A program made the position numbers and the translations under genes. DNA of 64,000 nt from Sphaerulina vaccinii (lineage: Eukaryota; Ascomycota; Dothideomycetes; Mycosphaerellales; Mycosphaerellaceae), in NCBI GenBank assembly GCA_022570795.1, contig JAKUDP010000002.1, forward strand, positions 3,257,632 through 3,321,631, given 5' to 3'. Below are positions 46,191-57,600 of the stretch, in pieces (position 1 is the first letter of the stretch; each line of letters starts with the position of its first letter). The notes below the pieces were generated by a model, which was not told the origin of the DNA, made no database searches, and saw only the letters and a list, made by a program, of their open reading frames with translations.

Positions 46191-47023
46191 GCAGTACACC
46201 TAGACAGACAGACAGACGGCGACGTTATGCTTAATTGTACTAGCTTTATAGAGGCCTCCGCTTAATTGTACTACGCTAGTCAAACAGTACAGTACGTACT
46301 GGCGTGTACTGACCATCGACCACCCTAATGATGGCAGAGATTGTAAGAATGCCAACAAGCAGCCTGCCGCGCGATCAGTACGCAAGATGAGGCGTGCTCA
46401 GATCTCGCCTGCTTACAGCTCCCGACTTCTTGACAACAGCCGAGCTCGCACGTCTCCTGACTGTAGACTCTCACTCCAGGTTGCGCGAGAGTCTAGGCCA
46501 ATTGCCGTTGCGTTGCGTCCGTGTCGGTATGTCTTCGGCATGAAAAGAAAAGAGGCATGTTGCAAGCTACTGCTGCACAACTGCCGGCCACGATGTAGTA
46601 GTACTGACGACGCGTCGTATGGGCACATGGGCTGTGCTGGAGTATTACATCAGCCAACCCATGTTCTCCGTCCCTGGCAATGTCGTCCAGATAAGGACCT
46701 TGCGACATAGAAGGTTGTGCTACGGCACGCTTCTTCCAGGGTGTCCGCATTCAAGTCTGCTGCACAACAGACCACGACAGGCTAGCGTACATGGCATGCT
46801 ATCGACTGTTGTATCGTGGTAGGTGCGGCATTGGATAGCGATATGTACGACGAGCGATGCGGAGGACCATAGTACCTACTCATGTTACACTCAACGTTAG
46901 CTGGCTGCCTGGATACTGCACGGATATGCACTGCGATCTGGAACGAGAGACATATCAAGCTCACGCCGCCACTTCTCAAGATCACTGCTCTTCAACACAA
47001 CCCACACTCATCATCCGATCAAC
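46191..47023. other. upstream part of the RiPP island, no gene seen
   Basis: Normal-GC sequence between RIP block 2 and the precursor gene. A 107-codon plus frame at 46387 and antisense frames have no coding character. The last 60 bp (CAACACAACCCACACTCATC..) look like a fungal leader. Confidence 0.4.
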
Positions 47024-47424
47024 ATGAAGTTCTTCGACACCATCATCAAGATGACCATGGGTCTATGCTTCGCAGCGCCAATCTTGGCACTCCCAGTGTC
47101 TGATCCAGGTAAGCGCTCTCTGTCAGACCTTGTGATGGCAAGATGTTGATCTGTCACACAGCCGCCGCGATCGTTGATACGCGAGACGAAGTCAAAGAAG
47201 ATGGTTGGCTTGGTGGTGTTTGGAGGCGTGAGCACGTCGCCAGAGAAGCAGTGGAAGAGGACTCGACCTTGGGTGGCATTTGAAAGCGTAAAGCAGTGGA
47301 AGAGGACTCGACCTTAGGTGGCATTTGGGAGCGTGAAGCAGTGGAAGAGGACTCGACCTTGGGTGGCATTTGGAAGCGTGAAGCAGTCGAAGAGGACAAG
47401 ACCCTGGGCGGCCTCAGGAAGTGA
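47024..47424 (+). CDS. candidate RiPP precursor: secreted Kex2-processed tandem-repeat protein, with an internal stop
   Basis: Exons 47024-47108 and 47162-47424, intron 53 bp, phase 1. A signal-peptide-like start (MKFFDTIIKMTMGLCFAAPI..) precedes an acidic spacer and repeats of about 15 residues. The consensus unit is EAVEEDSTLGGIW followed by a dibasic site (KR, once ER), so junctions read KREA as in yeast alpha-factor. The first unit is divergent and ends GWLGGVW-RR; the last ends TLGGLRK. This is the layout of KEP/dikaritin precursors such as UstA and PhomA: signal, spacer, and core repeats freed by Kex2. A UstYa gene follows 638 bp downstream on the same strand. In the first canonical unit the Trp codon TGG is TGA (47281-47283), so normal translation stops after the divergent unit and an incomplete second one. 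Three more repeats remain readable beyond the stop. Confidence 0.75.
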
Positions 47425-48062
47425 AGAACATAGATTGATCGAGTGTTGGACCTTCAACAATCTTCACACGATTGTACTTTCTAGGTACTCTAGAGAGGCC
47501 ACGTCGCAGGCTGTATGGGTGTAGGAAGAACCACGGTTGAAGTCTTCTGACATATAGCCCCTCAACAAGGATATGTAGCTCCCATAAGCTTCGTGATCCC
47601 GCAATCCCCGACCTATACGGCTCAGCTAGTGGTGGATACACGAACATCCATGTAAGTATTCAAAGGCGAAAGCATAATGGAAAGCTCCCATGTCCGATTA
47701 CATATCGATTGGCGAACACGAGAGCTCTATCTCTCGCGAACAAGACCTTGGCAGCAATACATCGGAGCTAAGAAAACACAATAGCCGAAGAAGTGCAACG
47801 ATCAGGGAGCGGGAATATTATAAAGTACCGTACTTCGTGCCAATCATTCCTCTCCCTAGTCAGGTTACATTCTGAGTGCTTTTGCTGCTTAGGGAGTACT
47901 TGACATGATGCTTGTCTGACCATGCACACTTGATTATCCAGCTGCGATAATCATGGCCTGTGTTGATCATCGGAAACACATATGCCGAGGAAGCTTGCTT
48001 TCTTGATATTGTGTGCTCGCAGTATCGTTCGCCGTTCTTCACACACGCCTTGTGGGGAAGCT
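47425..48062. other. intergenic between precursor and UstYa
   Basis: About 640 bp; no frame of note. It should contain the precursor terminator and the UstYa promoter. No further tailoring gene is visible here. Confidence 0.45.
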
Positions 48063-49087
48063 ATGGTAATTTCAAGCAGTCCATCATCGCCCTCCTTCCC
48101 AGAAGAGAAAGAGGGTCTTGTCACGAACACAGAGAAGAAAGCGAGAACCTATCGAAGCAAGATCGTCCCATGGCTGTCGACACTCACCATCGTCGTTATA
48201 TGGACTGTCTCTTCTATCATTGCGTATCACATCGGCCAACTGAGTAATGCCCTTCCTCGACTTCCAACACATGGTAAGAGTCTGAAGCCTGGGTGACCAT
48301 CATGTTGCTGACATTGCTTTAACAGACATCACAAAGGATGCCGTCAAGTACGAATTGAACATGCTGGACGACGAGTTCTTCGCGAAACGGCCAGAGAATC
48401 TGAAGTTGATGGGGAATCCACGTGCGGAGCTTGATCAAGCGTGGGATGGATTCTTGGGCGCAGGTAATCTTCTTTCTGGCACTTTTGAGATGTGAAATCT
48501 TATGAGTCTCGCAGGTTTCAATTTCAGAGTACCGAAGAGTGCTGGGCACAAGGCAGGATTCGACTCGATAGAGCTTGACGATGGCTCGGGAGATCTATGG
48601 GCGACCACTGCTTTCTATCATAACCTGCACTGCATTGTCAGTGATGTATTGTAGCATACTGATGTATCTGCGACTGACTGACCACCATCATCAGAAATAC
48701 TTGCGACAGGCACACTTCCCAGAAGCGTATCCGAAGACCTGGCAGATCATGAAGCCACAAGCCGATGGCAGCATCAGCTTGCACGCTGATCATTGTCTCG
48801 AGAAGTAGGTCTTCCAAACATTCCGATGTCCTCGTGAAGCTCCGCTGACTTATTGGTCCTGTCAAAGCCTGAGACAAGCCATTATGTGTGGTGGAGACAT
48901 GACACTTTATCATTACTATTGGAATTCGAGTTCACCGACGCCGGCAAGACCCTCAGCGGGCGTGAGAACGCCACATGTCTGCATCAACTGGGAGCATGTC
49001 ACTTCTTGGCTGAGAGCTCGCAGCTTCTCTTTGCAGGATGGCCTTTTGAGGCACCCGGACCTGGGGATTGTGGAAGCAAGCGACTAA
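48063..49087 (+). CDS. UstYa-like (DUF3328) oxidative cyclase of a fungal RiPP pathway
   Basis: Five exons (48063-48273, 48326-48463, 48515-48636, 48695-48804, 48868-49087) give 266 aa. The introns are 51-63 bp, most with CTGAC branch sites, and every phase closes. A short cytosolic tail, one membrane anchor (WLSTLTIVVIWTVSSIIAYH) and a lumenal domain are the UstYa layout. Both family motifs are present: FYHNLHC (first HxxHC), then HADHCLENLRQAIMCGGDMT (second HxxHC). Other family text is LDDEFFAKRPE and WDGFLGAG. UstYa proteins catalyse oxidative macrocyclisation or hydroxylation of core peptides in dikaritin biosynthesis (ustiloxin, phomopsin, asperipin) and also occur in the cyclochlorotine and victorin pathways. 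Unlike its precursor neighbour, the gene shows no lesion. It ends 20-30 bp before RIP block 3. Confidence 0.88.
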
Positions 49088-50639
49088 CCTAGTACTAAGC
49101 TATATATAGTTCGTAGGACTTGGTGCAAAAGGTCGGCTATATTATGTCCGAGTATCTTAGATATAATTCTTACTATAATAGATATCTAAGGTTACTAAGA
49201 ATATATTAGAATACAAAGCACTATAAGGCTTTAATAATATAATAATAGCTCTTTAAGTTATAGCTAGCCTTATACTATATAAAAAAAAGATACTTACTTA
49301 TAATCTATTAGTATACTAAGTCTAATTTTACTATTATCTACTATTTTTTTTTTAATAGTAGCTAGACCTCTTCTAGTATTTTCTTTATTATTAGTACTAA
49401 TATACTATTTTTAGAAGAAAAAGATACTTAGAAGTATTATTTAAAATTTTATTATACTTTATTTATTATAAAATAAGTTTTTCTAAATTTAATTCTATAT
49501 ATATTAAAATAATAAATATTATATTTCTAAATAATTATTATATATAACTTACTATTCTATTTTACTAATTAGAATATAAAAACTTTTTTTATTTATTTTT
49601 TTATAAATATATTAATAAATTCTAACTAGATTAAGCTTAGCTTCTACTTAGTAAAATTACTAGATTTTCTAAAATCTAATAGCTTTATATACTTTTATAA
49701 AAAGCTTTAGAAAAACTTCTATTTCTAGTAAAATAGAAACTATTTAATTTTTATAAATCTAGGTAAATATTAAATAATTTAATTTTAAATTTTTTAAAGC
49801 TACTAAGCTAGATTTCTACTATAGAGACTATAATAAACTATCTATCTAGTTTAATTAACTAGCTTTATATTTTAGATTTAATAAAATTAAAATTAAAATA
49901 AAATATTATTTATTTCTACTTTTTTTTATAAATATATTAAATATAAGCTTAAGCTATATTTAGAATTCTACTTCTATAATAATAAAAATAAAAATAGAAT
50001 TTTTACTAAATATAATTAGTTTAGAAGCTAGATAACTACTCTATTTAGAATTTTTAATAAAGTTAGTACTACTATTTATATTATATAGTACTTTAAATAG
50101 ACTACTTCTATATCTAAGTATATAGCTAAATTTTAAAAATATATATATATTATTAGTTAGAATAATAAAGCTTTCTAAATAATATATTATAAAAGTTTTA
50201 AAAATTTATTTAAAAATAAGCTAGTTTATACTTAATAAATAGTTATTATTAAGAATTTTACCTACTAATAGTAGATAAATACTTTAAGTTAAAATATTTA
50301 CTTTTATATATAAAATAACTCTAAAGTTTAAATAAAAAAAGTTAAAGTATTTATATTATTAGAGTTAAAATATTTATTTTAATATTATTAAAACTTATTT
50401 AGTTTTTAATATCTAAAAGTAACTATTACTATCTTTCTATATACTTAAGTATAGTTAAATATATATAATATTAGTATAATAAAAAGTTTATAGTTTCTAA
50501 GCTAAATAGTATAATTAGCTATTTTATATAAAAATTTCCTATAGTATATTCTATCTATATCTATACTAGAGAAACTAGGTTTTTCTAGTAAAAAATAGTT
50601 AGTTTTTCTAGTAAAAAGTAATCTACTATTATTTACTAG

Positions 50640-52970
50640 AGAAACTAGACTTTTTTAGATTATTATTTTAGATTTAGATTCTTTAGAGTCGAAATAGTAT
50701 AGTTATCTATTAAAAGTAACTATATACTAGTATCTATTATATTACTACTAGAAGCTAAAGTTCTAGCTAAATTAAAATTTCGAAAATTAATATTAAGCTA
50801 GATATTTAACTTTTTTAAATTATTATTTTAAATTTAGACTCTATAGAGTTAACTTAGTATAATATACTCTTAGAATTATTTTTAGTACTCTAATCTAGCT
50901 AGATATATATAAAGTTAAAAATATTTAGAAGTCTAACTTTTAGAAATTAGTAACTTTCTAGAAATTAGACTTTATAGAAATTTTATTTAAGATCTAGATT
51001 TCTTAGAACTAAAATAGTATAGTTATATAGCTAATATATTTTTAAAGCTCTTTCTAATATTTATTTAGAGTAGTTAGAAGTTATAGAGAAACTAATACTT
51101 CTAAAATCTATATTTAACTAGATATTAAACTTTTAAAAAAATTATTTTTAATTCGAGTTTTTTAGAGTTAAAATAGTATACTTCTATAGCTTAGGTATTT
51201 TTAAAGCTCTATTATATATTTATTTAGAGTAGCTTAGAGTTATTTAGAAATTTTACTTTTAAAAATTAGTAACTTTTTAAATATTAGACTTTTTAAAAAA
51301 TTTATTTAAAATTCGAGTTCTTTAGAGTTAAAAAAGAGTAACTTTATAGCTAACCTATTTTTAAAGCTCTAGAGTATATTTATTTAGAATAGCTTTAAAT
51401 TATTAAAAAATTTTAGCTTTAAAAATTAGTAACTTTTTATATATTAGACTTTTTAAAAAATTAATTTAAAATCCAAGTTTTTAATAGTCGAAATAATATA
51501 CTTTTTCTACTAATCTATTTTTAAAGCTCTATTATATATTTATTTAAAGTAGCTTTAGTTTATTAAGAAATTCTAGTTTTAAAAATTAGTAACTTTTTTA
51601 AAATTAAATATTTTAGAAATTTAATTTAAAATTCGAGTTAGAATTAGTCGAAATAATATACTTTTTCTACTAATCTATTTTTAAAGCTCTATTATATATT
51701 TATTTAAAATAGCTTTAGTTTATTAAAAAATTCTAGTTTTAAAAATTAGTAACTTTTTTAAAATTAGACTTTTTAGATTTTTTTTATAAAATCTAGATTT
51801 TTTAGAGTTAAAATAGTATACTTCTATAGCTTACCTATCTAAAATATACTTTATAACCTAACTTATAGTTATAATAGAGTATCTATATAGAATATATTAT
51901 AACTATATATATTTAGTTTTAGAAAATATAGTTATATTAGTAAAGTTATAATAGAGTAAAAGTATTCTAAACTATTCTACCTATATCTATACTAGAGAAA
52001 CTAAGTTCCTCTAGTAAAAAAGAGGTAGTTTCTCTAGTAGATAGTAATCTACTAATATTCGCTAGAGAAACTAGACTTTATTAAATTATTATTTTAGATT
52101 TGGAATCCTTAGGGTCGAAATAGTATAGTTCTTTATAAGAAGTATATATATACTACTATCTACTAAACTTTTACTATAGCTAAAAATTCTAGTAAACTCG
52201 AGACCTCGAAAATTAATATTAAGCTAGATATATAACTTTTTAAAATTATTACTTTAGATTCGGGACCTATAGGGCTTAGTTAGTATAATAGAGTCTTAGA
52301 ATTATTTTTAGTATACTACTCTAGCTAGATCTATATAGAATCGAAAATATCTAGAAGTCTAACTTTTAAAAATTAGTAACTTTCTAGATATTAGACTTTT
52401 TATAATTTTTATTTAAGATTTAGATTCCTTATAGCTAAAATAGTATAATTCTATAGCTTATATATTTTTAAAGCTCTATTATATATTTATTTACTAGACC
52501 TAGAAGTTATAGAGAAAGTAATATATCTAAAATCTATACTAGGCTAGATACTTAGAGTCTTAGAAATTTTAGAGCAAATTCGGGTTCTTTATAGTTAAAA
52601 TAGTATACTTTTATAGCTTAGGTATTTTTAAAAGTCTATTATATATTTATTTAGAACTACTTTAGATTATAAAGAAATTTTAGCTTTAAAAATTAGTAAC
52701 TTTCTAAATATTAGACTTTTTAAATATTTTGTTTAATATTTAGGTTCTTTAGAGTCGAAATAGTATACTTTTATAGCTAACCTATTTTTAAGGCTCTATT
52801 ATATAATTTCTTAGAATAGCTTTAGATTATAAAAAAATTTTAGCTTTAAAAATTAGTAACTTTCTAAATATTAGACTTTTTTAGAAATATTATATAAAAT
52901 CTAGGTTCTTTAGAGTTAAAAAAGTATACTTTTATAGCTAATCTATTATTAGAGTAGAGTTATATATTTA
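50640..52970. repeat. 160-bp satellite in two arrays, at least 14 monomers
   Basis: The marker TTTAGAGTTAAAATAGTATA, or a close variant, occurs at about 50681, 50842, 51001, 51161, 51321, 51481, 51641 and 51801. It occurs again at about 52108, 52266, 52427, 52586, 52746 and 52906, a near-constant 160-bp step. A second marker, AAAAATTAGTAACTTT, follows in most units. Each array is preceded by a CTAGAGAAACTAG-containing module (50555 and 51981), giving a 1.43-kb higher-order repeat. Monomers have diverged mainly by RIP-like transitions. No coding content is seen. Confidence 0.85.
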
Positions 52971-54420
52971 TTTACTTAAAGTATAGTTTAAAAAATATTA
53001 GAACTTTTATAATTTAGAATTAGAGTTCTTTATAGAATTTAAGTATAAGAATATAATATTTATATATTAAGATAATATATCTAGAGTTACTAAAAGTAGC
53101 TTAAAAGCTCTATTAGTATAGAAATCTAGTTAGTTTATTAAGTTAGAGCTTTTACTAAAAGCTATATAGAGACTAACTAAATCTATATATATTTATAATA
53201 CTTTATTTTACCTATTACTATCTATATATAATTAAGTATACTAGAAATTAGGATTAGAATAGAGCTAGATCTTAGCTTATTAGAAGTAAAGCTTAGCTAA
53301 ATAATAAGAGTATCTATTTAAAATTAAAAACTTAATCTAATTTCTATAGTTAAATAAACTAATTTTTAGATTTAGTAGACTTAGAATAGGACTATTTCTT
53401 ACTTATACTATAATAACTAGAGTAACTCTAGTATACTATCTTAAAATAGAATAAATAGTAATAAACTAAAATATTAATAGAATCTATTATTAAAAATATA
53501 TTTATATAAGTAACTATCTATATAATACTTATATAAATAAATATATCTATAGTAGCTTAATAAGATAATCCTCTATACTATCCTTCTCCTTTTTAAATAT
53601 TTTATTTTCTATTTTTTCTAAATAATATCTAGGATCTTCTAAATTAATTTGCCGATCTATTATAGTTAGTAAATATACTAGCTAATAAATTCTTTATACT
53701 TACTTAGATAGTATTCTTTAATATAATAGTTAAGTATAGACTCTTTAAGTCTTACTAGAAAAGTATAAACTTCTTTATTTTCTTTATATTTATCTATTAC
53801 TTTATTTAGAATTTCGATTAAATTCTTATTAGTTTTAATACTAATAGTAGTATAGCTAGATATAGCTATTATAGTTAGCTAAGATACTAGTATATAAGTA
53901 GTAAATAACTACTTACTTCTTTATAAATAATTCTTTTAATTTTTTTTTTTTAAATATTTTAACTAATTTTAGACTAAAATAAATATTAGCTTAGTTTAGT
54001 TAAAGTAGTAGGTTATATTCTTACTTTAATTTAGACTTAATAAGCTAGGGATTAGAGTAGTATTATTCTAGAGTAGAATAGAATAATACTAAACTAAATT
54101 AAACTAGAATACTAGTTAGTTTTATTTTAGAAATAAATTATAGAATTACTTACTATTATTTAGACTTAGTTAGAGTATTATTATTTTATAATATAATAAA
54201 ATAAAAATACTCTATTACTAACTAAAGTATTAGTTAGCTTACTATACTAAAAGTAGTTCTAGTATTACTTACTTTAATTTAAAACTAGTAGAATAGAAAA
54301 TAGAATAGTACTACTCTAGAATTATATTATAAATTAGAAATTAAAAATTATTATAGAAAGTAAAAACTCTAGAAAAAAAGTTAAGTCTATATATATATCT
54401 ATAGTCTACTATTCTAATAA

Positions 54421-54465
54421 ATATAATAAGTCTAGTTCTAAAATAATTATTTAGACTTATTATAT
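54421..54465. repeat. perfect 14-bp inverted repeat with 17-nt spacer
   Basis: Arms ATATAATAAGTCTA (54421-54434) and TAGACTTATTATAT (54452-54465) are exact reverse complements, about 165 bp upstream of the helicase relic. It could be a hairpin or a remnant of a larger palindrome. In such AT-rich sequence its significance is uncertain. Confidence 0.6.
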
Positions 54466-54628
54466 TAAAGTAGATATATAGTAAATATAGTAGATAACTT
54501 AGTAAGCAAGAGTAGAAAATATATTCTCTATTCTCTTTCTTTTTAATTCAAAACTCTTAAGCTATTTTAAAAAATCTAATTATAATAACTTTTACTATTT
54601 TAAAAACTAACTACTATTCTAAATTAAA

Positions 54629-57600
54629 ATATCTACTACTAGTACTACTACTAACTATATTAATAGTTACTTTAAAAATAATAGAGCTCTTACTATAGTA
54701 GACTTTAGAAATTCTAGACTTATTACTTCTAGTAAAACTACTAAATTAGAAGATACTATATTAGTTTATAATCTAGACTTAGGTATTATTTTTTACTCTA
54801 GTTGTTCTACTAATCTAACTAATTCTAACTATATAAAATATCTTTATTTAAAGTATAATAGTTTATTTAAAATATATAAAAATAATAATATTTTAGAAAA
54901 TCTAGAAAAGAAAATAGAATTTTTAGATATATCTACTTTAGAAGAGCTTACTACTAAAGTAGTTAATAATACTTATTTATTTAAAAAGTTAGATATATCT
55001 TTTAATAGTTTTAAGTACTTTAGCTATAACTATATTAATATTAATAGAAAAGAAATTAGAAAATACTATACTAAAAAATATAACTCTTCTACTCTAGCTA
55101 CTAATAAAAAAGCTAGTTATATTTTAGAAAATATACCTATATAAGTTTTAGTAGAATTTAATAAAAATTCTAAACTATATTTTATATCTAAACTACCTAA
55201 TTTAGAATTAGAAGAGTCTAGTACTAGTTTATCTAGAAGTTTAACTTATAGAAATAGAAGTAATAGCTCTTCTAATACTAGTAATAGTAGTATAGAATCT
55301 AATAGTAATTCTAGTAATAGTATAGAAGAACTAGAAGATATTACTTTTTTATTAAGAAAGAAAATTTTAGAAAATTATAAACTAGAAGTTACTAGAATAG
55401 AAGATAATACTATTAATATAGATAGTAATACTAAACTACTTAATAACTTTATTAAAAAATCTAATATATTAACTTATTTAAAAGATAAAAATAGAAAATA
55501 TTTAATAGAAATAGGCTATAGTAATATAGAACCTAGTACTAATATAATAGAATCTAATATTAATAGTTTAGATTTTTCTAATTTAGAAGATCTAGTAATA
55601 GAATATTTAATAGAAATTAGTACTAAAATAAATAGTATACTTCTTACTATTAGATAAAGAATTAGAAGTAGTAATTATAGCTCTACTACTAAAGAATTTA
55701 AAGACTTTATACCTTTAGATAGTATTTCTACTAAAAATACTTATTTTAAAATATTTTTATAACTACTTATATTTACTATTAAAGTATTTTATATTACTAG
55801 TATATTTAAAAATAGTAGAGATAAAAAAGAACTAGAATACTATAGTCTAGTTAAAGATATTACTATTAGTAGTACTTTAGAAACTCTTCTTAGAAAACTT
55901 ATTTCTTTTAATTATACTACTATAGATATAGAAGAAAATAAATTCGAGCTATACTATCTATTTAGTAGAATATTTAGAGAGCTACTAAAAGAACTTAATC
56001 CCTCTTTTATTAGTAAAGATACTACTCTTAATAATCTAGTTATTATTTTCTACTATATTAGGAGTTTAGATAAATATAGTAAAGAAATTATAAATCTACT
56101 TTTTATAGAAAAATTAACTAGTATAATAATTTATAACTCTAGATTAGTAACTCTAGGTTACTACTACTATTTAGAAGTTATAGAAAATAGTTTAGAAGAA
56201 AAAGAAAATTCTATAGTAGAAGATAATATTTCTATAGAAAATTTTATATTAAAATATTTAACTAATATTAGTTTAAACTATTTTAGTTTTATTAGTACTA
56301 TTAGACCTTATCTTCTAGCTCTTACTAAAGAAATAGTAACTACTAAAGGACTTATAGGAGAGCCTAGGCCTAATTTAATTATTTATAATAATATAGAATA
56401 TTCTATTTCTAATCTAAAAAAACTATTTAGTAATATATATATTAAGTTAGAAAATATACTATTAAAAAAATTATTAGAAATAAATAGTTTAGAAAAATTA
56501 AATTTTAATTTTAAATTAGTTAATAATAGTAGTCTAATTAATAGAATAGAATCTAGTATTCTAGATATAGAAGAACTTAGAAAATTTAAAAAAGAACCTT
56601 ATTTTCTAAACTAACTTACTAAAAAAAATAGCTATTATAATAAAACTTTTCTAAAAAATATAAGAAATAATAAAATAGTATTTAAAAGTACTAGTATAGA
56701 AAAATTTAATAACTATATTAATAAATTTATATTATATCTAGCTTTAACTATTTATTTATATAGTAGAGGTCCTCTTAGAGAAATAGAACTTACTACTATT
56801 ATATTTAAAAATATAGAAACTAAAAGTAGAAGTTTATTATTTAATAAAGAAAAAGAAGTTTTTACTATAGTAATAGACTATTATAAGAGTTTAAATATAA
56901 CTAGAAAAGAAAAAACTAATATTAGATATCTCTCTTCTAGACTTAGTAAACTAATAGTTATATATATACTTTATATTATACCTTTTAAAAATATATTAGT
57001 AGTAACTACTATAATTTAGAAGATTCTACTACTTTTTATTTATTAGTAAAAAATACTAAACTACTTACTACTTCTATTTTAAGTACTACTCTAGAATACG
57101 AATCTAGTTTACTATTTAGAAAGAGTCTTACTATTAGTAGTTATAGAAAGGTTATTAATTATATTATTAAAACTAAATTAAATAACTATAACTACTATAG
57201 TAGTAGTAGTAATAAAGAAGATACTCTAATAGAAGACTTCTAAGCTAATAGAAGTACTAAAACTTCTTATAATTATTATTTTAATATAGGTTTTAACTAT
57301 TATAGTAGTAATACTCTAGACCTATTATATAAAATAAAAGAATTTAGTCTAACTTACTTCTTATACTTTAATCTACTAGAAGAGAGTTATATTAAAACTA
57401 GTAGTACTATAGCTAAAATAGAAAAAAAAACTAAAGTAGAAAATTATACTATTTCTAATATTTTAGATTTTAATATTAGTAGTAAATCTCTAGAAAATAA
57501 TATTAAATTACTTTATAAAGATAATACTAAAAGCTTCTATAATAATAAGTAAAAGCTAGAGCTAATAGAAATAATAAATAATACTTCTATAGTAGTTTTT

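Noticed and set aside
42395..46215. GTCTGTCTA-like motifs at both edges of RIP block 2 as terminal inverted repeats
   Set aside because: The right-edge motif is part of a simple GACA repeat, and the match is too short to call.
46387..46710. Extra biosynthetic gene upstream of the RiPP precursor
   Set aside because: The 107-codon frame has no recognisable motif, and its composition is like its antisense shadows.
50640..52970. Possible CRISPR array because of regular spacing
   Set aside because: Eukaryotic AT-rich context; the whole 160-bp unit is repeated, with no unique spacers, so it is a satellite.
53580..53950. Possible retrotransposon Gag-like text on the minus strand
   Set aside because: A short lysine-rich reading through stops suggests it, but no zinc knuckle, protease or RT motif could be found nearby.
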